Positions 1-7,706 of a DNA stretch of 64,000 nucleotides are shown piece by piece. A program made the translations under genes and the position numbers. The notes beneath the pieces are model-generated. The model was given only the letters and a program-made list of their open reading frames with translations, had not been told where the DNA came from and searched no databases. Numbering within the stretch: position 1 is the stretch's first letter; each line of letters opens with the position of its first letter. The DNA is from Halostagnicola larsenii XH-48 (lineage in GTDB: Archaea; Halobacteriota; Halobacteria; Halobacteriales; Natrialbaceae), in contig NZ_CP007055.1 in assembly GCF_000517625.1 (NCBI RefSeq), positions 744,001-808,000 on the forward strand. Reading direction: 5' to 3'.

Positions 1-1
1 A

Positions 2-217
2 CTCGCCGGGCCGGACGAGGAATCGGAAAGCGTGGTTTCGGTCCTCCACAAGCTTCGAGACGCCTACGACGTCGATCCGGAGAGCGAGGATGTTCGATCC
101 GCCCTCCAGAGTCTTCGCCGGAAGGACGTCGTCGAGGTCGAGTACCGGACGGTGCCGACGTTTCGCCTCGCCGTCGACCGCGACGACTTAGAGGTCGCTA
201 TTTCGGACTCGAACTGA
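2..217 (+). CDS. C-terminal end of an unidentified protein (5' truncated)
   Basis: The frame is open from the window edge to a TGA at 215-217 and has haloarchaeal coding character, with many Asp/Glu codons and GC-rich third positions. The visible 71 residues contain LHKLRDAYDVD and ALQSLRRKDVVEVEY, which look like a helical segment followed by a short beta wing, as in a winged-helix fold. A GTG at 32 could serve as a start, but the frame continues upstream of it, so I treat the gene as cut by the edge. I do not recognise the family and assign no function. Confidence 0.55.
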   Translation, partial: LAGPDEESESVVSVLHKLRDAYDVDPESEDVRSALQSLRRKDVVEVEYRTVPTFRLAVDRDDLEVAISDSN

Positions 218-271
218 GCTGCGTTGCCTGCTGGTCTCGAGCGACGATTCGATCGTTACAGCCCGAGTACG

Positions 272-1321
272 CTATTCCTCCGCGCGTAATCCCGGTCTGT
301 GTCGTCGTCGCCGTTTCTCGAGCAGGTGTTTGAGGCGTTTCCCGGGGCCACCTTCGATCGGCCACCCGCGGGTTCGCCAGGCGGGCGGTTCCGGTTCGAA
401 AGCAGGACACGAGCCAGAACACTCCGCGGCGGTCGGCAGACAGTTTTTGGCTCGACAGTAGGGCAGCAACTGGTTCTGCGAGCGCAGTTCGAAGGCCTTG
501 CAATCGGGGCGCATCGTTTCGGCGAACGAGCGCCAGCCGCGCTCGTAGGCGCGTTCTGCGATGGCGAGGCGTCGACTCGCCTTCTCGTCGGGATCGACGT
601 ACTCGAAGCGGGCCGCCGACGCGTCTCGCCCGCTTCCGCTCGGTCGCTCGAGGATCCGCGTCCCCCGATTCTCGACCGAGAGCGTCAGCGGATGCCACGC
701 GACTTCGGCCTCGAGTTCGTCGGGATCGAGCGCGAGGATTCCCGCTTCGACCGGCAGGTCCTCGAAAAGCGCGGGCTCGACGCGTTCGCCCGTTCGGCGG
801 GTCGCGACCCAGACCTCGTCCGCGAGCGCCATCGCCACGTCGTACTCGAGTTGGGGACCGAGCATCCGGGCGGCGCTGGCGTCGAGATCCGGTTTGTTCT
901 CGATCGCGACGACGCGCTCGAGCCAGTCCGGGTAGGGCCACTTCTGCCGGATCTCGATGCGATTGCCGTCGCGGCGGGTCTCGAGGATTCCCCGATTGTC
1001 GGCCTCGTGGATCGACTCGCGGACGTACCGCCAGGGGTAGCCGGGGTGGGGAAGTCCATCCCGGTAGTATTCCCACTCCGCAGGTGCGTTTCGGACGACG
1101 TGCAGCAGGTCGCCGTTCAGCCGTTCCGGGCCGAAAAGCGCCCGCCGTCTGAGTCCCTCGGGGTCACACTCGAGGACGATGGTATCCCACCGCCGCCGCT
1201 TCGTACCGAGTTGGCGGGCGACGACGACCGACCGATCGGTCTCCTCGAGCGGCCACTGGCGTTCGGCCCAGCGACAACAGGCGAGTTCGAACCCGAATTC
1301 GGAACCGCCGTGGAGACTCAC
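272..1321 (-). CDS. DUF5787 family protein, nuclease-like motifs
   Basis: A 349-residue protein that I recognise as the haloarchaeal DUF5787 family, which has no established function. The sequence shows Cys15/Cys16 near the N terminus, a PD at 131-132 followed by E141-N-K143, then QLEY at 157-160, and a Cys cluster at 274, 289, 294, 301 and 305. PD...ExK plus a downstream QxxY-like motif and one N-terminal plus several C-terminal cysteines is the layout of iron-sulfur PD-(D/E)XK nucleases of the Cas4/AddB type. Nuclease activity is my inference. The start is a GTG at 1319-1321. No operon partner is obvious. Confidence 0.85.
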   Translation of the reverse strand: MSLHGGSEFGFELACCRWAERQWPLEETDRSVVVARQLGTKRRRWDTIVLECDPEGLRRRALFGPERLNGDLLHVVRNAPAEWEYYRDGLPHPGYPWRYVRESIHEADNRGILETRRDGNRIEIRQKWPYPDWLERVVAIENKPDLDASAARMLGPQLEYDVAMALADEVWVATRRTGERVEPALFEDLPVEAGILALDPDELEAEVAWHPLTLSVENRGTRILERPSGSGRDASAARFEYVDPDEKASRRLAIAERAYERGWRSFAETMRPDCKAFELRSQNQLLPYCRAKNCLPTAAECSGSCPAFEPEPPAWRTRGWPIEGGPGKRLKHLLEKRRRRHRPGLRAEE

Positions 1322-1406
1322 TAGCCTGTCGTACGAACGGGGTATCGAAATGTGCTGTGGTCTCGCTGAAGGACCGATCTCGTGCTCGAGTAGGGTTCAA
1401 AGGGGA

Positions 1407-1772
1407 TTACGGCTCGATCTCTCCCCGGTTGATCTTCTCGGCGACCGAGTAGGCGTCGTAGATGGCGTAGACCCAAACGATGAAGCCAGTGAAGATACCG
1501 ATGAGTGCAAAGACTAGTAGAAGGTTGACGAACTGGATCAGCATAAGCGCTAATCCTTTTCCGACCTGCCCGTTGTAGATCTGTCCGACACCGGTGAAAA
1601 ACACCGAGAGGACGGCCGCGAGTCCTGGGTTCTTCTGCTGTGGCTGCTGTTGTCTCACACCACAATGCGGGCAGATTTCGGCTTCTCGCTTTATGATCTC
1701 GCCGCAACTCGAGCAGTACTGCTCGTCGGGGCCAGCCGTCGCGGCGGGTTCGTCTCGCTCGTCGAATGGCAT
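1407..1772 (-). CDS. Zinc-ribbon TM2 domain membrane protein
   Basis: A 121-residue protein. It begins with a zinc ribbon (Cys20, Cys23, Cys34, Cys37 in CSSC and CPHC pairs), then a short Gln-rich linker, then a TM2 domain with two membrane helices (about 50-64 and 75-105). The TM2 signature is visible as GVGQIYNGQVGKG and the terminal YAIYDAYSVA. TM2 proteins are small membrane proteins of unknown biochemical role; the ribbon should face the cytoplasm. It is a single gene on the minus strand, and a weak TATA-like stretch (ATTTAGA) lies about 24 bases upstream of the ATG. Confidence 0.85.
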   Translation of the reverse strand: MPFDERDEPAATAGPDEQYCSSCGEIIKREAEICPHCGVRQQQPQQKNPGLAAVLSVFFTGVGQIYNGQVGKGLALMLIQFVNLLLVFALIGIFTGFIVWVYAIYDAYSVAEKINRGEIEP

Positions 1773-1886
1773 TACCCGAACTGGTTACCGTGTCTAAATG
1801 AATATTTCGACAACTCGTCACGAACGAACTCGACGTTCCTCGAAACAGTAGCTCTTCGTACCGCTTACAACGGGTGCGAGAACGGA

Positions 1887-2324
1887 TTAAATCTCGTCTT
1901 CGGCTTCGAGTACGTCGAGGTAGTCGTGGGCCTGTTCGAAGATCTCTCGCGGCCCGTCCTGCGTGACGGTGTTGACCGCCTGCTCGTAGTCGCGCCACTG
2001 CAGGTCTCGATGCTCGCTCGAGAGTTCCGCGCTCGCTTCGAACGATTTCGCGATGAAGAGATGAACGGTCTTGTGGATCGTCGTCCCGTTCGCCTCGAAG
2101 ACGTAACTGTAGTCCTCGCGAAAGCCGTCGAGTAGTCTAAACTGTTCTATACCTGCCTCTTCCTTTACTTCGCGGATAGCCGTCTGCTGAAGTTCTTCGT
2201 CTCCTTCGACACCGCCCTTGGGAAACTCCCAGTCGCCTGGGCGGCTCTTGAGTAGAAGATACTCGCGCCGGCCCCGCGTGTCGCGGAAGAGGATCGCGCC
2301 TGCGCTCGTAGCTTCGACTGCCAT
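1887..2324 (-). CDS. NUDIX hydrolase, bis(5'-nucleosyl)-tetraphosphatase type
   Basis: A 145-residue NUDIX protein. The box Gx5Ex7REUxEExGU is complete from G37 to I59 (GGVEGDEE...REVKEEAGI). The preceding DWEFPKGGVE and the short length fit the Ap4A hydrolase (asymmetrical diadenosine tetraphosphatase) subgroup, which cleaves Ap4A to ATP and AMP. The C terminus is acidic (VLEAEDEI), as expected for a salt-in cytoplasmic enzyme. The substrate is inferred from subgroup similarity and could be another nucleotide. It stands alone, divergent from the S10-like gene downstream. Confidence 0.85.
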   Translation of the reverse strand: MAVEATSAGAILFRDTRGRREYLLLKSRPGDWEFPKGGVEGDEELQQTAIREVKEEAGIEQFRLLDGFREDYSYVFEANGTTIHKTVHLFIAKSFEASAELSSEHRDLQWRDYEQAVNTVTQDGPREIFEQAHDYLDVLEAEDEI

Positions 2325-2505
2325 TACAGAGGATAACAGGTGCGGCGTTAAGTGAATATCGGACTGTCTTCTCGTCGTACATCACGGTGCTGTCCGTTCT
2401 CATCGTCTCACACGGTGGTATTAGTTCGACCGCCGACGGCGACGGTCCCGGCCAATCTCAGCAACCTTTTAGGCTGGCACCGAGGATGTGTCTACAACAC
2501 CAGCC

Positions 2506-2835
2506 ATGACCTTCGTAACCCGTCTCACGCTCCAGAGTGGTGATAGAGCCGCCCTCGACGGTCTCGTCGAGGATATCAAAGAAACCGCCGAACGCAAAGG
2601 GGCGGCGCTGAAGGGGCCTCACTCGCATCCGCCAGAACGGCTCACGGTCCCCCAGCACTGCCGACTCCACGCCGACGACGAACGTCGCTTTTCCTCGTGG
2701 GAGTATACGGTATTCACGCGCGAACTCGAGATCCACGGCCACGATAACCTCGCGCGGAATATCGCCTCCCAGAACTTCCCGGATTCGATCCACATCGAGG
2801 CAGAAGTCGAACAGATTCACGACATGGGAACGTAG
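2506..2835 (+). CDS. uS10-like (uS10/mL48 family) protein
   Basis: A 109-residue protein starting MTFVTRLTLQSGDR. The fold pattern is that of ribosomal protein uS10: an opening beta strand, a helix with a DGLVEDIKETAERKG segment, GPHSHPPERLTVP in the loop position, then WEYTVFTRELEIHG. Haloarchaea carry this as a paralogue beside true rpsJ, annotated in the uS10/mL48 family. Its role is unknown, so it should not be called the ribosomal uS10 itself. I chose the ATG at 2506 over an in-frame GTG at 2488 because the conserved strand begins directly after it. Confidence 0.8.
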   Translation: MTFVTRLTLQSGDRAALDGLVEDIKETAERKGAALKGPHSHPPERLTVPQHCRLHADDERRFSSWEYTVFTRELEIHGHDNLARNIASQNFPDSIHIEAEVEQIHDMGT

Positions 2836-2981
2836 AACGGATTGCCACTCGTTCGAGTCAATTCCGATTCGGCCGGGGAAAATTCACTCACGTGCGATCG
2901 CTCGGAGCAGTTTCGATGCTCCGTGCTTTTTCGTCGCTGTTTCGTATTCGGGACCGTACGCGATGCGACCGCAACAGCCGG

Positions 2982-3983
2982 TTATGTGTCGCTAATTCGG
3001 TGTTCAAAGAGTCGTTCGTCGGTATCCTCGCAGGTAACCGCGAACACCTTGTGGGAGCTACAGCACGACTCGACGACCTCCTCGCCCATCTGGATGTCGC
3101 CGCCCGTCGTCGGACACGTCTCGAGGAACATTCGAAGGCTGTTCAGAAGCTGGCCCTTCTGGGCGGGACCGAACGCGTCCCAGTCGTCAACCCAGGACTC
3201 GAAGGCGCGACTCGCGGCGATATCCGCGACGAGTGCCGGCCGTGAGGGCCACTGGCCGGTACGACTCGAGTTGGCTCTGAGCGTGTGTACGTCGTCGCGC
3301 GTAAGGAGTTCGAACTCGTCGGGGTCTTCTTCGAACCCGAACGCTTCGGCGGCGTCTGCCGGGTCGATTTCGTCCTCCGCGATCGGTTCGATTTCCGCGA
3401 ACCACGCCGTTTCGAACGCCTCGGTCAGACAGAGATCGGTCGAATCCGCACACGGCTCGAGGATATCTTCGTCTAGAAAGTACGTCTCGAGGTCCATGCT
3501 GGCTTCGGGGCCGCCAGCGGCGTCGTCAGCCGACTCCTCGTCTGATTCGGAACCGTGACCGTTGGTCTCGGCGTCAGTCTGCGTCGGCGTCGCCCCGGTG
3601 TCGGTGCTCGAGCCAGCGGCGGACGTCGATTCGGTCAGTTCATCGGCTTCGGTTTCGCTCGCTGATTCCTCGATTGTAGTGGATGCGTCGGACGAAGCGA
3701 GTCCGGACGCGACGACCGGCTCCGGGTCCTTTCCGAACCACCGAAGGATCGCTGGCGGGAGGTACCGTTTCGTCAGCGTTGGCGTGCCCGGAATCAGATA
3801 GCCGCGAAGATAGATCAATCCGATCGAACAGCCAAGCGCGAGTACTCCGCCGAGTTTCGATTTACGTGCGATAAGAGAACTCAGTAACGCGGCGATAACC
3901 AGGTTCAAAATCGTACACGGCTCGCATCGATTGTCGCCGGTGTATTCCGGCTGATGGAGCGTCTCGACGACATCAATCTTCAT
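2982..3983 (-). CDS. Conserved haloarchaeal membrane protein, function unknown
   Basis: A 333-residue protein with three parts. The first is an N-terminal CEPC pair (Cys20, Cys23) directly before two membrane helices (about 24-39 and 44-60). A Ser/Thr/Asp/Glu-rich low-complexity stretch follows at about 85-165. The last is a soluble acidic C-terminal domain that ends with a second cysteine cluster (ESCCSSHK...CEDTDE). The cysteines could bind zinc or iron-sulfur at the membrane face. I do not recognise a named family. The first ATG (3983) gives the CEPC-helix N terminus. It is a single gene, convergent with the S10-like gene. Confidence 0.7.
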   Translation of the reverse strand: MKIDVVETLHQPEYTGDNRCEPCTILNLVIAALLSSLIARKSKLGGVLALGCSIGLIYLRGYLIPGTPTLTKRYLPPAILRWFGKDPEPVVASGLASSDASTTIEESASETEADELTESTSAAGSSTDTGATPTQTDAETNGHGSESDEESADDAAGGPEASMDLETYFLDEDILEPCADSTDLCLTEAFETAWFAEIEPIAEDEIDPADAAEAFGFEEDPDEFELLTRDDVHTLRANSSRTGQWPSRPALVADIAASRAFESWVDDWDAFGPAQKGQLLNSLRMFLETCPTTGGDIQMGEEVVESCCSSHKVFAVTCEDTDERLFEHRISDT

Positions 3984-4272
3984 TTCACCCGTATCATCGT
4001 ACTCAGATATTGTTTAATTTTGGGGTCCGGAAATGCGATCGTATTTCGCCGCTTCGAGCCCTCGATACGGCTGTGTGTCGCGTTTTCCGTCGTTTTCTCG
4101 CCGCGGAGGTCCGGTTTTGCGGTCGTCTTCGATTCGTGTGTCGGGTGCGTTCGGTCCGTGTGTCGGAAGTAGGACGTGTGTCGCCAGTGGGACGTGCCGA
4201 TTGTCGTCGGCACCTGTCTCGCCCCGTTCGGGGCGGCGGCACAGTTTTGGGGACTGCCGAGTAGGTGTAGCT

Positions 4273-5544
4273 ATGACCAGCGGATCGCACGTGTCCCTTC
4301 GTCGTGACCTGCACCGAAAACCCGAACCGGCGTGGTGTGAGTTCTACACCACCGCCCGTCTCGTCGAAACCCTCTCGGAACTCGACCTGACGGCCCTTCA
4401 CGTCGGCCCAGACGCGCTCGCCGGCGACCATCGAATGGGCCTTCCCGACGAGGACGAACTATCGGCGTGGTACGAGCAGGCGTCGGCTTACGACGTCGAC
4501 GAGTCGATCCTCGAGTCCCTCGAGGGCGGCTACACGGGAGCCGTCGCCGTGCTCGAGCAGGGACCGGGACCGACCGTGGGACTTCGCGTCGACATCGACG
4601 CGCTTCCGCGGCGCGAGTCCGACGATACGGAACACGTTCCCGCCGCCGAAGGGTTTCGCTCCGAACACGAGGGGGCGATGCACGCCTGCGGCCACGACGC
4701 GCACGCGACGATCGGAATCGGCGTGCTCGAGGCGATTCGAGAGAGCGACTTCTCGGGCACGCTCAAGGTCTTCTTCCAGCCCGCAGAGGAGGTCGTCGGC
4801 GGCGGCAAGTCGATGGCAAAGAGCGAGCACATCGCCGACGTCGATTATCTGCTCGCGATGCACATCGGTCTCGACCATCCGACCAGCGAGGTGGTGGCCG
4901 GCGTCGAGGGGTTCCTCGCCGTCGTCCACCTCGAGGCGACCTTTACCGGCGAATCCGCGCACGCGGGCGGCCATCCAGAACAGGGTCGAAACGCGAACCA
5001 GGCGCTCGCGACGGCCGTCCAGAACCTCTACGGCATTCCGCGCCACGCCGGCGGCGCGACGCGGATCAACGCGGGCGTCATCGAAGGCGGTAGCGCCGCG
5101 AACGTGATCCCGGAGGAGGCCAGACTGGTCGCAGAAGTCAGAGGCGAGACCACCGAACTGATGCGGTACATGGACGAAAAGGCTCGAAACGTCCTCCGCT
5201 CCGCGGCCGAGATGCACGACTGCGAACTCGAGGTTGAGACGGGTGCCGAAGCGCCGAGCGCCCACAGCGACGACGAACTCGTTTCGATCGTCGCCGACGC
5301 CGCGGGCAGCGTCGAGGGTATCGACTCGGTTCTCGAGCGCGACGAGCTCGGCGGCAGCGAAGACGCGACCTTCCTGATGCGGGAAGTCCAACGAAACGGC
5401 GGGCTGGCCTGCTATGTCGGCGTCGGTACCGACCATCCCGGCGGCCACCACACGGCTACCTTCGACGTCGACGAGGAGAGCATCGGTCACGGTATCGACG
5501 TGTTGACCGGTGCGATCGAGCGAGTCGGACGCGATCGGCCGTAA
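4273..5544 (+). CDS. M20 family amidohydrolase (aminoacylase / IAA-amino acid hydrolase type)
   Basis: A 423-residue metallopeptidase-fold amidohydrolase. Metal and catalytic motifs are visible: MHACGHDAHATIG (Cys/His ligands), PAEEVVGGGKS (catalytic Glu pair), MHIGLDHP, and a late DHPGGHHTATFDVDEE carrying the last His. A lid or dimerisation domain sits between these (GESAHAGGHPEQGRNA). Members hydrolyse N-acyl amino acids such as N-acetyl, benzoyl or indoleacetyl conjugates; the substrate here cannot be told. The frame is open upstream to 4033, but the ATG at 4273 begins the normal family N terminus (LRRDLHRKPE). It converges on the geranylgeranyl reductase gene. Confidence 0.9.
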   Translation: MTSGSHVSLRRDLHRKPEPAWCEFYTTARLVETLSELDLTALHVGPDALAGDHRMGLPDEDELSAWYEQASAYDVDESILESLEGGYTGAVAVLEQGPGPTVGLRVDIDALPRRESDDTEHVPAAEGFRSEHEGAMHACGHDAHATIGIGVLEAIRESDFSGTLKVFFQPAEEVVGGGKSMAKSEHIADVDYLLAMHIGLDHPTSEVVAGVEGFLAVVHLEATFTGESAHAGGHPEQGRNANQALATAVQNLYGIPRHAGGATRINAGVIEGGSAANVIPEEARLVAEVRGETTELMRYMDEKARNVLRSAAEMHDCELEVETGAEAPSAHSDDELVSIVADAAGSVEGIDSVLERDELGGSEDATFLMREVQRNGGLACYVGVGTDHPGGHHTATFDVDEESIGHGIDVLTGAIERVGRDRP

Positions 5545-5609
5545 TTGACACTCGAATCCTATCCTTCCGAAGAGCTTGCCCTTCCGAACGACCGAACAAA
5601 AGCCGGGTT

Positions 5610-7016
5610 CTAGTACTTCGGATCCGCGCCGGTCGTTTCGTACACTCGTTCCATCAGTTCGTCGCGCTCGGCCTGCCATGCGTCGAACCCGTCGGGACTC
5701 GAGGGGTAGTCCTCGTAGTGTGCCAGCAGTTCGTCGGCCCGCTGTTTGGTCCGATAGAGGTTCCAGATCGTTCCCCAGTGGCCGCGGCTCTTTATCAGCG
5801 ACTCGAGTTTGAGTTTGAGGCCGATATTCGCGCTGCCGGAGTAAAGTGCCTCCGCGAGTTTGTCGCCGGGCATTGCCGCGAGTAGCCCCATCAGGTCGTC
5901 GATGTCGACCGCGGTCGAGAGGATGTTGTACACGTCGAGGGCGGCGTATCGCGCGCCGAAGTGGTCCATGACGCGTTCGTTGTACCGCCAGAAGGTCTCC
6001 TCGCTATAGTCGCCGGTCTCGAGGGCTTCGACCGCCTGCTCGGCGGCGTAGCTGCCGGCGTAGGCCGCGCCGGCGATTCCGCCGCCGGTGGTCGGATTGA
6101 CGTGGCCCGCGGCGTCGCCGACGGACATGAACCCGGGGTGGACCGCCGAATCGTACGGCCGGCGGGTCGGGAGGGCGGCCCCGAGTTTGTCCTCGACTTC
6201 GGCACCCTCGAACTCCGCTCTGTTCTCGAGGTCGCGCTTCAAGTCGTCGACGAGTTCCATCGGCTCCTCGGTCATCTGGAAGCCGAGTCCGGCGTTGATC
6301 TCCGTGTCCGTGCGCGGGAAGTACCAGAGGTAGCCCGCCGCCCGTTCGGTCGGTTTGAACACGAGCGCGTCGTCCCACTCGACGGGCTCTTCGACGTGGA
6401 CGATCTCCCGGTAGGCAGAACAGAACTGCGAGTAGTTGACGTTCGTATCGTACGTCGACTCCGAGAAGTCGACGTGATCCTGCAGGATCGAGAGCGACCC
6501 CGCGCCGTCGATGACGATGTCTGCCTCGTAGGTGCGCGGATCGCCTTTGCTCATCGCCTCGACGCCGGTCACTCGCCCGTCGCCGTTCTGCAAAACGTCC
6601 TGAACGACCGTATCGTAGTGGAAGTCGACGCCGGCGTCCTGTGCCCCATCGATGATCCGCCGGCCGTACTCCCAGCGATCGATGACCGCCAGTTCGCCCG
6701 GTACCGGAATCTCGAGGACGGTGTCTTCCTGCGGGATTTCGAAGCGGCCGTGATCGACGCCGGTGTTCGTAAACGCCGGCTCGAGCTTCGATTTCGGGAT
6801 CGCTTCCGGGAACGCGTCCGCCCCCTTCAACGCGTCTCCACACGCGATGTGGCCCGCCTCCGCCTCGGTTTTCCGCTCGAGGACGACGACCTCGTAGCCC
6901 TCCTGTGCGACCGTCGCGGCCGCGTAACACCCTGCGGTTCCTGCGCCGACGACGACCACGTCGGGCGAGCGCGTCTCGGTCGTCGCGGTAGCAGCCGACT
7001 GTTCCTGCGTACTCAT
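5610..7016 (-). CDS. Geranylgeranyl reductase family flavoprotein (archaeol lipid saturation)
   Basis: A 468-residue FAD enzyme. The Rossmann dinucleotide motif VVVVGAGTAGCYAAATVA with LERK ends by residue about 48, and the second FAD contact SVGDAAGHVNPTTGGGI is present. The YLWYFPRTD substrate-pocket motif is typical of digeranylgeranylglycerophospholipid reductases, which saturate the isoprenoid chains of archaeal ether lipids. It is divergent from a 2Fe-2S ferredoxin gene, an attractive electron donor, although this pairing is my inference. A perfect 12-bp palindrome lies just upstream of its ATG. Haloarchaea carry several paralogues, so this may not be the main lipid reductase. Confidence 0.88.
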   Translation of the reverse strand: MSTQEQSAATATTETRSPDVVVVGAGTAGCYAAATVAQEGYEVVVLERKTEAEAGHIACGDALKGADAFPEAIPKSKLEPAFTNTGVDHGRFEIPQEDTVLEIPVPGELAVIDRWEYGRRIIDGAQDAGVDFHYDTVVQDVLQNGDGRVTGVEAMSKGDPRTYEADIVIDGAGSLSILQDHVDFSESTYDTNVNYSQFCSAYREIVHVEEPVEWDDALVFKPTERAAGYLWYFPRTDTEINAGLGFQMTEEPMELVDDLKRDLENRAEFEGAEVEDKLGAALPTRRPYDSAVHPGFMSVGDAAGHVNPTTGGGIAGAAYAGSYAAEQAVEALETGDYSEETFWRYNERVMDHFGARYAALDVYNILSTAVDIDDLMGLLAAMPGDKLAEALYSGSANIGLKLKLESLIKSRGHWGTIWNLYRTKQRADELLAHYEDYPSSPDGFDAWQAERDELMERVYETTGADPKY

Positions 7017-7028
7017 ACCTAGGAGTGA

Positions 7029-7040
7029 TTACCCGGGTAA
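7029..7040. promoter_or_regulatory. 12-bp perfect palindrome upstream of geranylgeranyl reductase
   Basis: The sequence TTACCCGGGTAA reads the same on both strands and sits 13 bases upstream of the reductase ATG, in the 162-base divergent spacer shared with the ferredoxin gene. Its position over the expected transcription start makes it a candidate operator. Binding is not shown by sequence alone. Confidence 0.4.
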
Positions 7041-7113
7041 GAAAACGTTTTTCGTGTCATTCGTTGGTTCGAGCGGGTCAGAATGTGGATCGAACGGGTC
7101 GCCGGACCCTTTT

Positions 7114-7129
7114 GTGTCGCTAACGACAC
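7114..7129. promoter_or_regulatory. Inverted repeat in ferredoxin/reductase divergent promoter
   Basis: GTGTCG-CTAA-CGACAC is a perfect 6+6 inverted repeat with a 4-base spacer. It lies 50 bases upstream of the ferredoxin ATG, just before an A/T-rich CTAAATAAAGAG that may be the TATA element. This fits a dimeric regulator site, not a terminator, because it sits between two divergent genes. Confidence 0.4.
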
Positions 7130-7178
7130 GACAAATCCTAAATAAAGAGTTTTAGCGTGGTCTTTCGTATCAGTCAGT

Positions 7179-7514
7179 ATGACAGAGTACACCGTCGAGT
7201 TCGTCGGTACCGGCGAGACGATCACCTGCTCGGACAAGGAGACGATTCTCAGCCGCTGTCTCGAGGAGGGGATCGCCCAGGAGTACTCCTGCCGCGTCGG
7301 GATGTGCCTGGCCTGTTCTGCGGAAATCGTCGAAGGGGAGGTCACCCAGCCCGCGGCCCGCGGGCTCACGGAAGCGGAAGCCGAGGAGTACGCGCTCACT
7401 TGTATGGCTCGCCCGAACTCCGACCTCAAACTCGACCGCGGGAAGTACCCGCCGAGCATCGAGGCCGAAATCGACTCCGAAGGTGCGAACGGGGCCGCGA
7501 CCGCCGACGACTGA
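7179..7514 (+). CDS. 2Fe-2S ferredoxin
   Basis: A 111-residue ferredoxin of the plant type. The cluster ligands are Cys38, Cys43, Cys46 and Cys75, spaced CX4CX2CX28C (CRVGMCLAC ... LTCMA). It lacks the large N-terminal acidic insertion found in the main haloarchaeal ferredoxins of about 129 residues, so it is a shorter paralogue, with an acidic Ala/Asp tail after about residue 90. It probably shuttles single electrons to a dedicated partner. The divergent neighbour is an FAD reductase that would need such a donor. The ATG at 7179 leaves a normal beta-grasp N terminus (TEYTVEFVGTGE). Confidence 0.92.
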   Translation: MTEYTVEFVGTGETITCSDKETILSRCLEEGIAQEYSCRVGMCLACSAEIVEGEVTQPAARGLTEAEAEEYALTCMARPNSDLKLDRGKYPPSIEAEIDSEGANGAATADD

Positions 7515-7706
7515 TCGAACGGCTGCGACAGCCTGCACATCCCTCTTTTGCTGGTTCTCGTGAAACTTCCGTCTACACTTTCGATATCGTCCTTCCGGTG
7601 TCCAGTGCCGTGGCAGACGGACGACGTGGCGGCCCTTTCCGAGTCATCGACGAGCGAACGGAACCGCTCCGAAAGGCGTTACCCATTCGCCTCCTAACGA
7701 CGGCCA

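Noticed and set aside
198-1324. Long ORFs antiparallel to DUF5787 on both strands
   Set aside because: They are rich in Arg and Gly with almost no acidic bias, the usual shadow of a GC-rich haloarchaeal gene.
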